NCBI RefSeq assembly: GCF_029919115.1
Contig: NZ_CP123990.1
Location: 1-64,000, forward strand
DNA length: 64,000 nt
Source of the DNA: Variovorax paradoxus
GTDB lineage: Bacteria; Pseudomonadota; Gammaproteobacteria; Burkholderiales; Burkholderiaceae_C
Direction: 5' to 3'
The notes beneath the pieces were generated by a model, which was not told the DNA's origin, made no database searches, and saw only the letters and a list, made by a program, of their open reading frames with translations. Numbering within the stretch: position 1 is the stretch's first letter; each line of letters begins with the position of its first letter. The position numbers and the translations under genes were made by a program. This document shows, piece by piece, positions 27,762 through 35,501 of this stretch.

Positions 27762-28388
27762 CTAGAGGTCTCTCAGGCGGTTGGCCAGTTCGACCGCCGA
27801 TTTCACATCCATCTTCTCGAACACGCGCGCGCGGTGGACCTCCACCGTGCGTACGCTGATGGCCAGCTGATCGGCAATCAGCTTGTTCGGGAGGCCCTCG
27901 ACCACGAGCCGCATCACGTCGCGCTCGCGGTCGGTCAGCTCTGCGATGCGGTCGGCCAGGCTGCGCCGCACGCGCTGCACTTCAAGCGCCCGGAGCGAGG
28001 CGCCCAGCGCCTGCTCGATGCGGTCGACCAATGCGTTGTCGGAGAACGGCTTTTCGCAAAAATCGAAAGCGCCGCGCTTGACCGCATCTACCGCGGTGGG
28101 CACGTCTGCGTGGCCGGTAAGAAAGATGACGGGCATGGCGTCCAGCAGGCCGCGCTCGGCAAGCCGGTCGAACAGCACCAGCCCGCTGGTGCCCGGCATG
28201 CGCACATCCAGCAGCAGGCAAAGCGGCTGCTGTGGCAGCGGCCCTTCGGCCAGGCGTTGCTCGAAGGCGTCGGCGCTTGCAAAGTGCTCGCTCTCCAGGC
28301 GGCGCGAACGCAGCAGCCAGGCCAGCGCCTCGCGCACACTGGCGTCGTCGTCCACGATGAAGATGAGGCCGTCGATCAGCGGTTGCAT
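27762..28388 (-). CDS. FixJ/NarL-type response regulator with LuxR HTH
   Basis: Two-domain DNA-binding response regulator of 208 residues. The receiver domain (about 5-120) has the acidic pocket IVDDD, the phospho-acceptor Asp near 61 in LLLDVRMPG, the Thr of FLTGHAD and the Lys of FCEKPF. The LuxR-type HTH follows (about 140-205), with LTDRERDVMRLVVEGLPNK and ISVRTVEVHRARVFEK. The FixJ-like receiver motifs place it with FixJ/TodT/DctR-type regulators. I start at the ATG 28386-28388; a TTG at 28424 would add 12 residues. It follows its histidine kinase in the same minus-strand operon. Target genes are unknown. Confidence 0.9.
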   Translation of the reverse strand: MQPLIDGLIFIVDDDASVREALAWLLRSRRLESEHFASADAFEQRLAEGPLPQQPLCLLLDVRMPGTSGLVLFDRLAERGLLDAMPVIFLTGHADVPTAVDAVKRGAFDFCEKPFSDNALVDRIEQALGASLRALEVQRVRRSLADRIAELTDRERDVMRLVVEGLPNKLIADQLAISVRTVEVHRARVFEKMDVKSAVELANRLRDL

Positions 28389-28430
28389 ATCAGTCGTTTC
28401 AAGTGTCGCCGCGGCAGCCCGCAAAAGGGG

Positions 28431-30479
28431 TCATGCCGCCGGCAGGGAAAAGCGGAACACGGTGCCCCGTGGCCGGTTGGGCTCGAACATCAGCACGCCG
28501 CCGTGCTGCTCCACCACGGTGCGGCACAGGCTGAGGCCAAGCCCCATGCCGTCGGCGCGCGTGGTGAAGAACGGCGTGAAAAGGCGGCTCGCCACCTCTT
28601 CGCTGATGCCGCTGCCAAGGTCGGCCACCGAAAATTCGAGCCAGCGGCGCGCGTCTTCGGTGCCGGTGCCACCCACCGCAACGGCGCGCGCCACACGCAG
28701 CCGCAGCACGCGTTCTGCGGCATTGTCCGGCGTGTCCATGGCCTGCATTGCATTGCGCGCCAGGTTGAGCAGCACCTGCTCGACCAGCGTGCGGTCGCAC
28801 ATGGCCTGGGGCAGGCGGTCTTCCAGCAGCACCTCGATGATCACGCCGAGCTTGCGCGCCTGCAGCCGCACCAGCGGCAGCACCGCGTCGATCAGAGCCT
28901 GCGGCGCCACGGCTTCGCGCGTGCGGTCGCGCCGGCGCACGAAGTCGTGCACGCTGCGAATGACCTGGCCGGCGCGGTCGGCCTGCTCGGCAATGCGCCG
29001 CACTGCCATGGCCACTTCGGCCTGCTCGCCCTTTGCATGGGGGCCGAGCATGTTGAGCGAACCCGTGGCGTAGCTGGCAATGGCGGCCAGCGGCTGCGTG
29101 AGCTCGTGGCTCAGCAGCGACGCCATCTCGCCCACGGTGGCAAGCCGGGCGCTGGCCTGCAGGCGCTCCTGGCTGGCGCGCGAGAGTTCTTCGATGCGGC
29201 GCTGCTCGCTGATGTCGATGAAGGCGCTCATCCAGCCGGTTTGCACGCGCTGCGCGTTGATGAGCGGGGCCTCGAAGATGAGCACCGGAAAGCGCGTGCC
29301 GTCCTTGCGCATGAAGACCGACTCGAACCCTTCGCGCGGCGGCATGCCGCCGGCGAGGCGCCTGGCTTGCCGCTGGTGGTATTCATGCGCGAGTTCGGTG
29401 GGCCAGTAGGGCACCTCGGCCGATTCACCGCTGCCAGCTATGAGCTCTTCGGGGCTGAAGCCGACCATTTCGCAGAACGCCGGATTGACGTAGGTAATAC
29501 GCCCCTGCAGGTCTCGCGCGCGGAGGCCCGTAATGACCGAGTCCTCCATCGCCTTTCTGAAGGCGAGCGCATCGGCCAGGTCGCGCTCGGCGCGGAGGCG
29601 GCGGCGCGTGTCGCGCGCCAGCAGCACCAGCACCGACACCAGCGCAATCGAAATGCCGGTGACCAGCGCCGTGAGCACGTTAGGAAATAGATCGGGCGCC
29701 GCACGCCAGCCGTCGACGCGCAGCATCAGCGCGGCACCGGGCAGATCGATGAGCTGCTGTGAGGTGAAGACGCGCGTGCCGGTGCGGCGCGATGTGCCCA
29801 GTGCCACCAGCCGAGTGCCGTCGGTTTCGGTAAACGCCACCTCCTGCCCGCGCGTGAGCGTGGGGCCGACGAGTTCGATGAGCGTGTCGCGCAGTGAATA
29901 GCTCGCCACCAGGAAACCGCCCGCGTCGATGGGCACGCACAGCTCCATCACCTCGACGCCGCCTCCGCCGAGCACCGGCACGAAGTGGCTCGGCGAATAG
30001 GCGGGCGCACCGAGCTTGCGCGCCGCGGTGCAGGCCAGCGCCACGTCGGGCTGGTCTGCACCGCGGCTCTCCTCGGCGATGAGCCGCATGCGGAAGGGCG
30101 TGTTGGCCGCTTCGAGCGGTCGCAGCGCGGCGTCGCGCCATTCGAGGCGAAGCCACTCGCGATGCTCCCTCAGCAGGGTGGCCGCGGCTTCGGGCCAATG
30201 CGTGCGGTCCAGGCCCGAAGCCTGCGTGGCGCGCAGGCTCTGCGCATTGCGCTGCAGGCCGATGCGAAGATCCGAAACCGCATCGGCGGTGTCGCGGTCG
30301 AGCGCCGCCTGCACTTGCTCGACCTCGTGCCGCCCCGCAAGCCACACCACGGTGATCAGCAACACGGACACCAGCACGGCAAGAATCAGCCAAAGGAACC
30401 AGCGCTTCCACAGCGAGCGCAGGCGCACAAACGCCGACAGCGCCCATCGCGGCGATGCGGCGGTCAGCACGTCCTGCAT
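28431..30479 (-). CDS. Membrane PAS sensor histidine kinase (FixL/DctB-like)
   Basis: Inner-membrane kinase of 682 residues. A first membrane helix is at about 27-48 and a second at about 263-285; the ~215 residues between them form a periplasmic sensing region of unknown ligand with two Cys. A PAS domain follows (about 310-435; GRITYVNPAFCEMVGFSPEEL and a PAC-like EGFESVFMRKDGTRFPV). The phospho-acceptor is His near 457 in SLLSHELTQPLAAI, then the N box LNLARNAMQAMD and G boxes VADLGSGI and GLGLSLCRTVVEQHGG. The kinase gene directly abuts the nitrilase-like gene (TAG then ATG) and precedes the FixJ-type regulator. The signal is not deducible from sequence. Confidence 0.92.
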   Translation of the reverse strand: MQDVLTAASPRWALSAFVRLRSLWKRWFLWLILAVLVSVLLITVVWLAGRHEVEQVQAALDRDTADAVSDLRIGLQRNAQSLRATQASGLDRTHWPEAAATLLREHREWLRLEWRDAALRPLEAANTPFRMRLIAEESRGADQPDVALACTAARKLGAPAYSPSHFVPVLGGGGVEVMELCVPIDAGGFLVASYSLRDTLIELVGPTLTRGQEVAFTETDGTRLVALGTSRRTGTRVFTSQQLIDLPGAALMLRVDGWRAAPDLFPNVLTALVTGISIALVSVLVLLARDTRRRLRAERDLADALAFRKAMEDSVITGLRARDLQGRITYVNPAFCEMVGFSPEELIAGSGESAEVPYWPTELAHEYHQRQARRLAGGMPPREGFESVFMRKDGTRFPVLIFEAPLINAQRVQTGWMSAFIDISEQRRIEELSRASQERLQASARLATVGEMASLLSHELTQPLAAIASYATGSLNMLGPHAKGEQAEVAMAVRRIAEQADRAGQVIRSVHDFVRRRDRTREAVAPQALIDAVLPLVRLQARKLGVIIEVLLEDRLPQAMCDRTLVEQVLLNLARNAMQAMDTPDNAAERVLRLRVARAVAVGGTGTEDARRWLEFSVADLGSGISEEVASRLFTPFFTTRADGMGLGLSLCRTVVEQHGGVLMFEPNRPRGTVFRFSLPAA

Positions 30480-31295
30480 CTAGAGAACGCAGTGCGAGAG
30501 AACCGGCAGCTGCGCGCGCATGCGCCCGGTTTGCCCGGCATCGATGTCGAACAGCACCACGCCTTCTTCGCGGGCCTGCTGCGCAACCACGGTTCCCCAA
30601 GGGTCGACCACCATCGATTGGCCCCAGGTATGGCGGCCGTTCTCGTGCGTGCCGCCCTGCGCGGGTGCAACAACCCATGCAAGGTTTTCGATGGCGCGTG
30701 CGCGCAGCAGCACCTCCCAGTGCGCGGCGCCGGTGGTGCGGGTGAAGGCGCTGGGCACCAGCAGCAGGTCGGCGCCCTGTTTGGCGAGCGCGCGGTACAG
30801 CTCGGGAAAGCGCAGGTCGTAGCAAACGCTCATGCCAACGCGCCAGCGGTGGCCGTCGCGGGACGGCAGCTCGAACACCACGGGCACGGCGCCCGGTGCG
30901 ATGACGCGGCGCTCGTCGTAGCGCTCGGTGCCGTTGTCGAAATAGAACAGGTGGATCTTGTCGTAGCGCGCCACGCATTGGCCGTCGGGCGAATAGCACA
31001 GCGAGCTGTTGAACACGTGCTCGGCATCGCCGCTTTCGATGGGCAGCGTGCCGCCGACGATCCACAGCCCGAACTCGCGCGCCGCATCGGCAAGAAAACC
31101 CTGCACCGTGCCGGCACCGGCGGTTTCGCGCAGGCCCAGCTTGTCGGTGTCGCGGGCACCCATCATGCAGAAATACTCAGGGAGCACCGCCAGTTCGGCG
31201 CCCGCAGCGGTGGCCTGCGCGAGCAGGTCGTGGGCACGTGCGAGGTTGGCTTCGCGGGCGATGGCCGACACCATCTGGATGGCTGCGACTTTCAT
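30480..31295 (-). CDS. Carbon-nitrogen hydrolase, Nit/omega-amidase-like
   Basis: Nitrilase-superfamily amidase of 271 residues. The catalytic triad is visible: Glu40 in LAVLPEYF, Lys near 113 in YDKIHLFYF and Cys near 158 in SVCYDLRFPELYR. The pattern fits the Nit1/Nit2 branch (omega-amidases and deaminated-glutathione amidases, metabolite repair enzymes), not true nitrilases. The ATG at 31293-31295 overlaps the yhdP stop codon (ATGA), so translation is coupled to yhdP, and the TAG stop abuts the kinase ATG. This yhdP-nit pairing next to glnE is common in Burkholderiales. The exact substrate is not certain. Confidence 0.9.
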   Translation of the reverse strand: MKVAAIQMVSAIAREANLARAHDLLAQATAAGAELAVLPEYFCMMGARDTDKLGLRETAGAGTVQGFLADAAREFGLWIVGGTLPIESGDAEHVFNSSLCYSPDGQCVARYDKIHLFYFDNGTERYDERRVIAPGAVPVVFELPSRDGHRWRVGMSVCYDLRFPELYRALAKQGADLLLVPSAFTRTTGAAHWEVLLRARAIENLAWVVAPAQGGTHENGRHTWGQSMVVDPWGTVVAQQAREEGVVLFDIDAGQTGRMRAQLPVLSHCVL

Positions 31296-34200
31296 TGCGT
31301 GGTCTCCGTTTTCCGGCCTTCGGCGGCCGCCGGGGCCGCGGGAAGATTCAATGGATTCGGCAGGATGGATCGCGGCACCTTGGCTATTTTGGGGTCGGCC
31401 CAGGTGCCTTCGATATGAAACTCCTGCGTGGCGGCCGCCGCGAGCGGCTTGCTGAGCACCCATTGGGCGAGGAAGGTGCCCAGGCCGATGGCGGGGTTGA
31501 TGGCGGTGGCCACCAGCGCGGCCGTGCCTGCGTTGATTTCGGGCACCACCACCACGCGCAGATCCTGGGTTTCGCGCACGATGTCGGCAGAGCCGTCCAT
31601 GAGAGCTGCGGCATTGACGCCCTTCATCTGCAGGTTGTTGGTGCTCGCGATGCCGTTCGTGATCTTCGCGTCGCCCCGGATGAAGTCGAACGCAAAGCCC
31701 TGGCTGAACACATCGCGGAAGTCGAGCGTGAGCCGGCGCGGCAGCGCCTGCAGGCTCAGCACGCCAAGCAGCTTTGCAAGCCCCGGATCGGCCTTCAGGA
31801 ACTGGCCCGACCCGACGTTGATCTGCAGCTGCCCGCCCAGGCTCGGGTAGTCGAGCGAGAACGGCGAGCCGCGCCAGTTGACGTCGCCCTCGAGCCGCCC
31901 GCTACCGCGCCGCAGCACGCCGGGCATGCCGAAGCGCGCAAGCAGGTCGCCGGCGTCGGCAATGTCGAGCCTGAAGGTCATGGCGGTGCGGCGCTGCTCG
32001 GCGCGCCCTGCCCGGCCGCCCGGCACGGCGGCCCAGGTGCCCTTGGCCGAAAAGCTTGCCTCGGGCATGGTGAAGCTCAGCTTGTTGAGCAGCCATTCGC
32101 GGCCCGCGCCGCCGCGGTTGACGGCATCGATTTCAGCGCGGCCGAGCCGCTTGCCCAACAGTTCGAAGTCGTCGATGACGATGTCGAGCGCGGGCAGCGT
32201 GCCGGGCTGCTCGTCGAGCAGCGTCTCGACCTGCGTTGCCTCGGTCGGCGCAATCTTGAGCCGCGCAAGCCGCGCATGGAGCCGCCCGGCCTGCGAGTGG
32301 CTGTACTCGGCATAGCCGCTGAGCTCGGTGGCGTCGATGTTGGCGCGCCAGAGCGAGCCGTCGCGTGTGCCGCCGAGCACCACGTTGTGCAGCGTGCGGC
32401 CCGCAATGCCGAGCTCTTGCGCGCGCACGGCAATGCGCGTGGGAAGGTAGCCCATGGCCGCGTCCTCGGGCCGCTCGGCCCCGCCCGCCTCGCCCGTGCC
32501 GGCACTGGTTGCTGCATCGCCGACCAGCGCTTTCCATGCGGGCATGTCGAGCTTGGCGACGTTCACGTTCGCCAGCACGCCTTTGTCGGGCACGCTGGCG
32601 GTTTCGCCCGCGGCCAGGCCGATCCCGATGCTTCCGCGCAGAACACGCGCGTCAGCGCCGGAAATATCGCGCACGTATTGAACGGCGCCAATGCGGCCAA
32701 GCTCCATCGAAAGCTGGTCTTGCACCGCAACGGCGGCACCCGCTCGTGTCTCGCGCTGCAGCACCTTCTTTTCGATTCGAAGCGGCATCTGTTCGTCTGC
32801 CGTCTTCACCAGCGGCGCGGGCAGCTGCAGCGCGAGGCCCTGCAAGGTGCTGGTGAGCAAGAACTCCGGCGCGCCGTCGCGCATGGAAAAGGTGACCGCA
32901 TACGGCGTACTGCCGGTCGCCTTGGCCGCAATGCGCGTCAGCCACTCGGCCTCGCGCGCGCCGCGCAGGCCTTCGGCCGTTGCCGTGCCCTGCGCCTTCA
33001 ATGCCACTTCGCGGTTGGCGCCGGCAAAGCGGCCGCGGCCTTCGATGCGAACGTCGCCGCCGAGCAGCCTGGCATTGACGCCGGTCAGCGAAAACCCGGT
33101 TTCGGTAAAGCCGACCACGCCCTTCGCATGGGTGAACGACGGCGCGTCGGGCACCAGCTGCAGCTCATTGTCGGAAAGCGCGATGCTGGCCTGGACCTTG
33201 GCGGTGTCCATCGCCTCGAGCGGCAGTTCCAGATGCAGCCGGTAGTCGGCCGTGCCGGTGGCGCGCGCGCGGACCAGCACTTCGCCGGTTTCGCCGGCCA
33301 GCGGCGCGCCCACGCGCAGCAGTTCGCCAAGGGGGCCCTTGGCCTGGGCATCGACGCGCAGCAGCGAGGCGTGGTGCGACATGTCGGCAATCTGCGCCTC
33401 GGCCTTGGTCACCTCGATGCCCGTAGCGCCGGCCAGCCGGCCGCGCGCATTGCGCACCAGCATGCCCGCGCGCTCGAAAACCAGCTCGCCCGAAACGCCG
33501 GTGAGGGCGGGCCAGACGGGTACGGGCGCGGGCGTGCCGGGGCGGGCCGAGGCGGCAGCCTTGGAAGCCGTGGACGCGGCAGTGGCCGAAGCCGGCGGCA
33601 CGTAGGCGTAAGTGACGTCGGCCACCTTGGCCGCAATGCGGAACTCGCCCTTCTTCGGGTCCATGAACGGCATGTCGTGCAGGTCGCCGCGCACCCGGAA
33701 ATCGACGCTGCTGGCCGTACCCTTGGTGACCGACTGGCGCACGTAGTCGCGGGTGTGTTGGGGAATTTCGAGCGGCAGGTAACGGAACACGCGGGTGCCA
33801 TCGGCGCGGGTCAGCTTGCCTTGCAGGTCGAGCACGCCGGGGTAGAGCGCCTGGCCGCTGGATACGGCGGGATCGCTGGTGCGCCAGCTGGCCTCAGCCT
33901 CGCCCTCGGCGTCGGCATTGGCGAAACGTGCCTTGGAAACCTGCAATTGGGCGTGGCCCTTGTCGAGCTTCCAGTGAAGCTGGGCCGCCAGCCGGTCGAT
34001 GGGAATGGTCGGCTCCTCGAACACACCCGGAAATTCGAGCGTGCCCTGCGCAATCGACAGCGCGGCATTGCCGCCCGTGTGGGTGGCGTCGAACTCGATG
34101 GTGGCGCCGCTCAGGCCCGGGGAGCCGGCGTGCGGGCGGTGAGGGGCGGGGGCGCCGGCCTTTGGAACGGCGGCAGTCTCGGGCGGAGCCGGCTGCGATG

Positions 34201-35476
34201 CGACCCGCAGGCCGCTGACCCGCCCCTTGGCCTGGTAGCGCTCGGGCGCGCCCAGCGAACCTTGCCAGTTCAGGTCGATGCGCTCGACCAGGCCGCGCGG
34301 GGCATAGGCATCGAGCACGCGGTGCGTGGCGTCGCCCAGCGGCAGGCGATCGGCAATGAGGGCGAGGGCCGCCAGGTCGAGCCGGTCGGCACGCAAGGCG
34401 CCGTGCTCCGGCGTGCGGCCGCGCGCAGGCGAATGCTGCATCCACAGGTTGCCGCCGGGCCAGCGCATGCCGTCGGCCGTGTCGAACTGCAGGGCGGCGG
34501 TCGAGAACTCGAAGTTCTCTTCGTTCAATTGGCCGGCAAGGCGGCCGGTGACCGAACGCAGCACCAGCGGCTGCAGTCCCCGGCCGAGCGAGGCATCGAT
34601 GCGGTTGAGCCCGAGGTCGGCCGCGCCGCCCACGATCTGCCCGTCCTTCACGTCGGCCCAGACGCGCAGCGCGCCGCTGCCTTCGCGGATGCGCGCGTCG
34701 AGCGAAACATAGCGGCCCAGGCGGGTCACGTCCATGTAGGGCAGGTCGGCGTAGATCTGGCCGTCCCACGCCTGCCACCGGCCGGAGCGCACCGACAGCA
34801 GCGGCTGGCGGAACTGGCCGCGCAGGGTGAAGCGCTCGCCCCAGCCGGCCGGCGGGGTGGCATCGAGCCGCAGGCCGTGCCGGCGGCCGCCGTTGCGCGC
34901 CACAAAGCGCACATCGGTCAGCAGCAGGGGCTCGGCCTGGCGCTGCTCGTCGGTCCAGCGGACGGTGCCGCCTTCGACGACCAGTTCGCGCTGGGCGAAA
35001 AACCAGTCGGCGGCGCGGGTCTCTCCGGTGGTGTCGTTGTCCATGTGCAGGCCCGCCACGTGCAGCTTGCCGAGCGCGTCGCGCCGCACGTCGACTTGCG
35101 GCCCTTCGATATACAGCTGCTCGAAATTGAGGCGCCACAAGGAGCGCGGCGACACGCTGGCCACAACCCGCACAAGGCGAAGGGCCTCCCGCCGGGCGGC
35201 ATCATGCAGCACCACGTCGCGCAGTTCGAAAACGGGAAACAGGCTATCGGAACGGGCGGTGATCGACCCGATGCGAACAGGTACCCCGATGGCTTTGCTG
35301 GCTTGTGCCTCCAGGGCACCACGGTAGTCGCCGATTCGCGGCACAATCCACGCGTGTAGGACAACCACTGACAGTGCAAGCAAAAGCCATGCAGCGATCA
35401 GTAAACCCAACAGCCAGCGCGCCGTCGCAGCGGTGATCTTGAGCAGACGTGAAGGGGGAGACGCCGTGTCGTTCAT
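31292..35476 (-). CDS. yhdP: YhdP family AsmA-like envelope protein (TIGR02099 type)
   Basis: Large inner-membrane-anchored protein of 1394 residues, normal for the family. The start is the ATG at 35474-35476 (MNDTASPPSRLLK); a helix (about 20-42, WLLGLLIAAWLLLALSVVVL) anchors it, and the rest is a long periplasmic beta-rich region. The C-terminal AsmA-like part has GSGRLEGDVNWRGSP, GQLQINVGSGQF and LGVLSLQALPRRL, which are hallmarks. YhdP-type proteins are thought to help move phospholipids to the outer membrane as bridge-like proteins. It is the first gene of an operon with nit, the kinase and the regulator, and lies only 25 bases from the divergent glnE start. Confidence 0.9.
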   Translation of the reverse strand: MNDTASPPSRLLKITAATARWLLGLLIAAWLLLALSVVVLHAWIVPRIGDYRGALEAQASKAIGVPVRIGSITARSDSLFPVFELRDVVLHDAARREALRLVRVVASVSPRSLWRLNFEQLYIEGPQVDVRRDALGKLHVAGLHMDNDTTGETRAADWFFAQRELVVEGGTVRWTDEQRQAEPLLLTDVRFVARNGGRRHGLRLDATPPAGWGERFTLRGQFRQPLLSVRSGRWQAWDGQIYADLPYMDVTRLGRYVSLDARIREGSGALRVWADVKDGQIVGGAADLGLNRIDASLGRGLQPLVLRSVTGRLAGQLNEENFEFSTAALQFDTADGMRWPGGNLWMQHSPARGRTPEHGALRADRLDLAALALIADRLPLGDATHRVLDAYAPRGLVERIDLNWQGSLGAPERYQAKGRVSGLRVASQPAPPETAAVPKAGAPAPHRPHAGSPGLSGATIEFDATHTGGNAALSIAQGTLEFPGVFEEPTIPIDRLAAQLHWKLDKGHAQLQVSKARFANADAEGEAEASWRTSDPAVSSGQALYPGVLDLQGKLTRADGTRVFRYLPLEIPQHTRDYVRQSVTKGTASSVDFRVRGDLHDMPFMDPKKGEFRIAAKVADVTYAYVPPASATAASTASKAAASARPGTPAPVPVWPALTGVSGELVFERAGMLVRNARGRLAGATGIEVTKAEAQIADMSHHASLLRVDAQAKGPLGELLRVGAPLAGETGEVLVRARATGTADYRLHLELPLEAMDTAKVQASIALSDNELQLVPDAPSFTHAKGVVGFTETGFSLTGVNARLLGGDVRIEGRGRFAGANREVALKAQGTATAEGLRGAREAEWLTRIAAKATGSTPYAVTFSMRDGAPEFLLTSTLQGLALQLPAPLVKTADEQMPLRIEKKVLQRETRAGAAVAVQDQLSMELGRIGAVQYVRDISGADARVLRGSIGIGLAAGETASVPDKGVLANVNVAKLDMPAWKALVGDAATSAGTGEAGGAERPEDAAMGYLPTRIAVRAQELGIAGRTLHNVVLGGTRDGSLWRANIDATELSGYAEYSHSQAGRLHARLARLKIAPTEATQVETLLDEQPGTLPALDIVIDDFELLGKRLGRAEIDAVNRGGAGREWLLNKLSFTMPEASFSAKGTWAAVPGGRAGRAEQRRTAMTFRLDIADAGDLLARFGMPGVLRRGSGRLEGDVNWRGSPFSLDYPSLGGQLQINVGSGQFLKADPGLAKLLGVLSLQALPRRLTLDFRDVFSQGFAFDFIRGDAKITNGIASTNNLQMKGVNAAALMDGSADIVRETQDLRVVVVPEINAGTAALVATAINPAIGLGTFLAQWVLSKPLAAAATQEFHIEGTWADPKIAKVPRSILPNPLNLPAAPAAAEGRKTETTQ

Positions 35477-35501
35477 TGAGGATCGCGCTGTGTCGGGAAT
35501 T

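Noticed and set aside
31238..35359. Very long open frame on the plus strand opposite yhdP (over 1300 codons)
   Set aside because: It is an antisense shadow of high-GC codon use. It is Arg/Ala/Gly/His-rich with no recognisable domain, while yhdP on the other strand is a clear family member.
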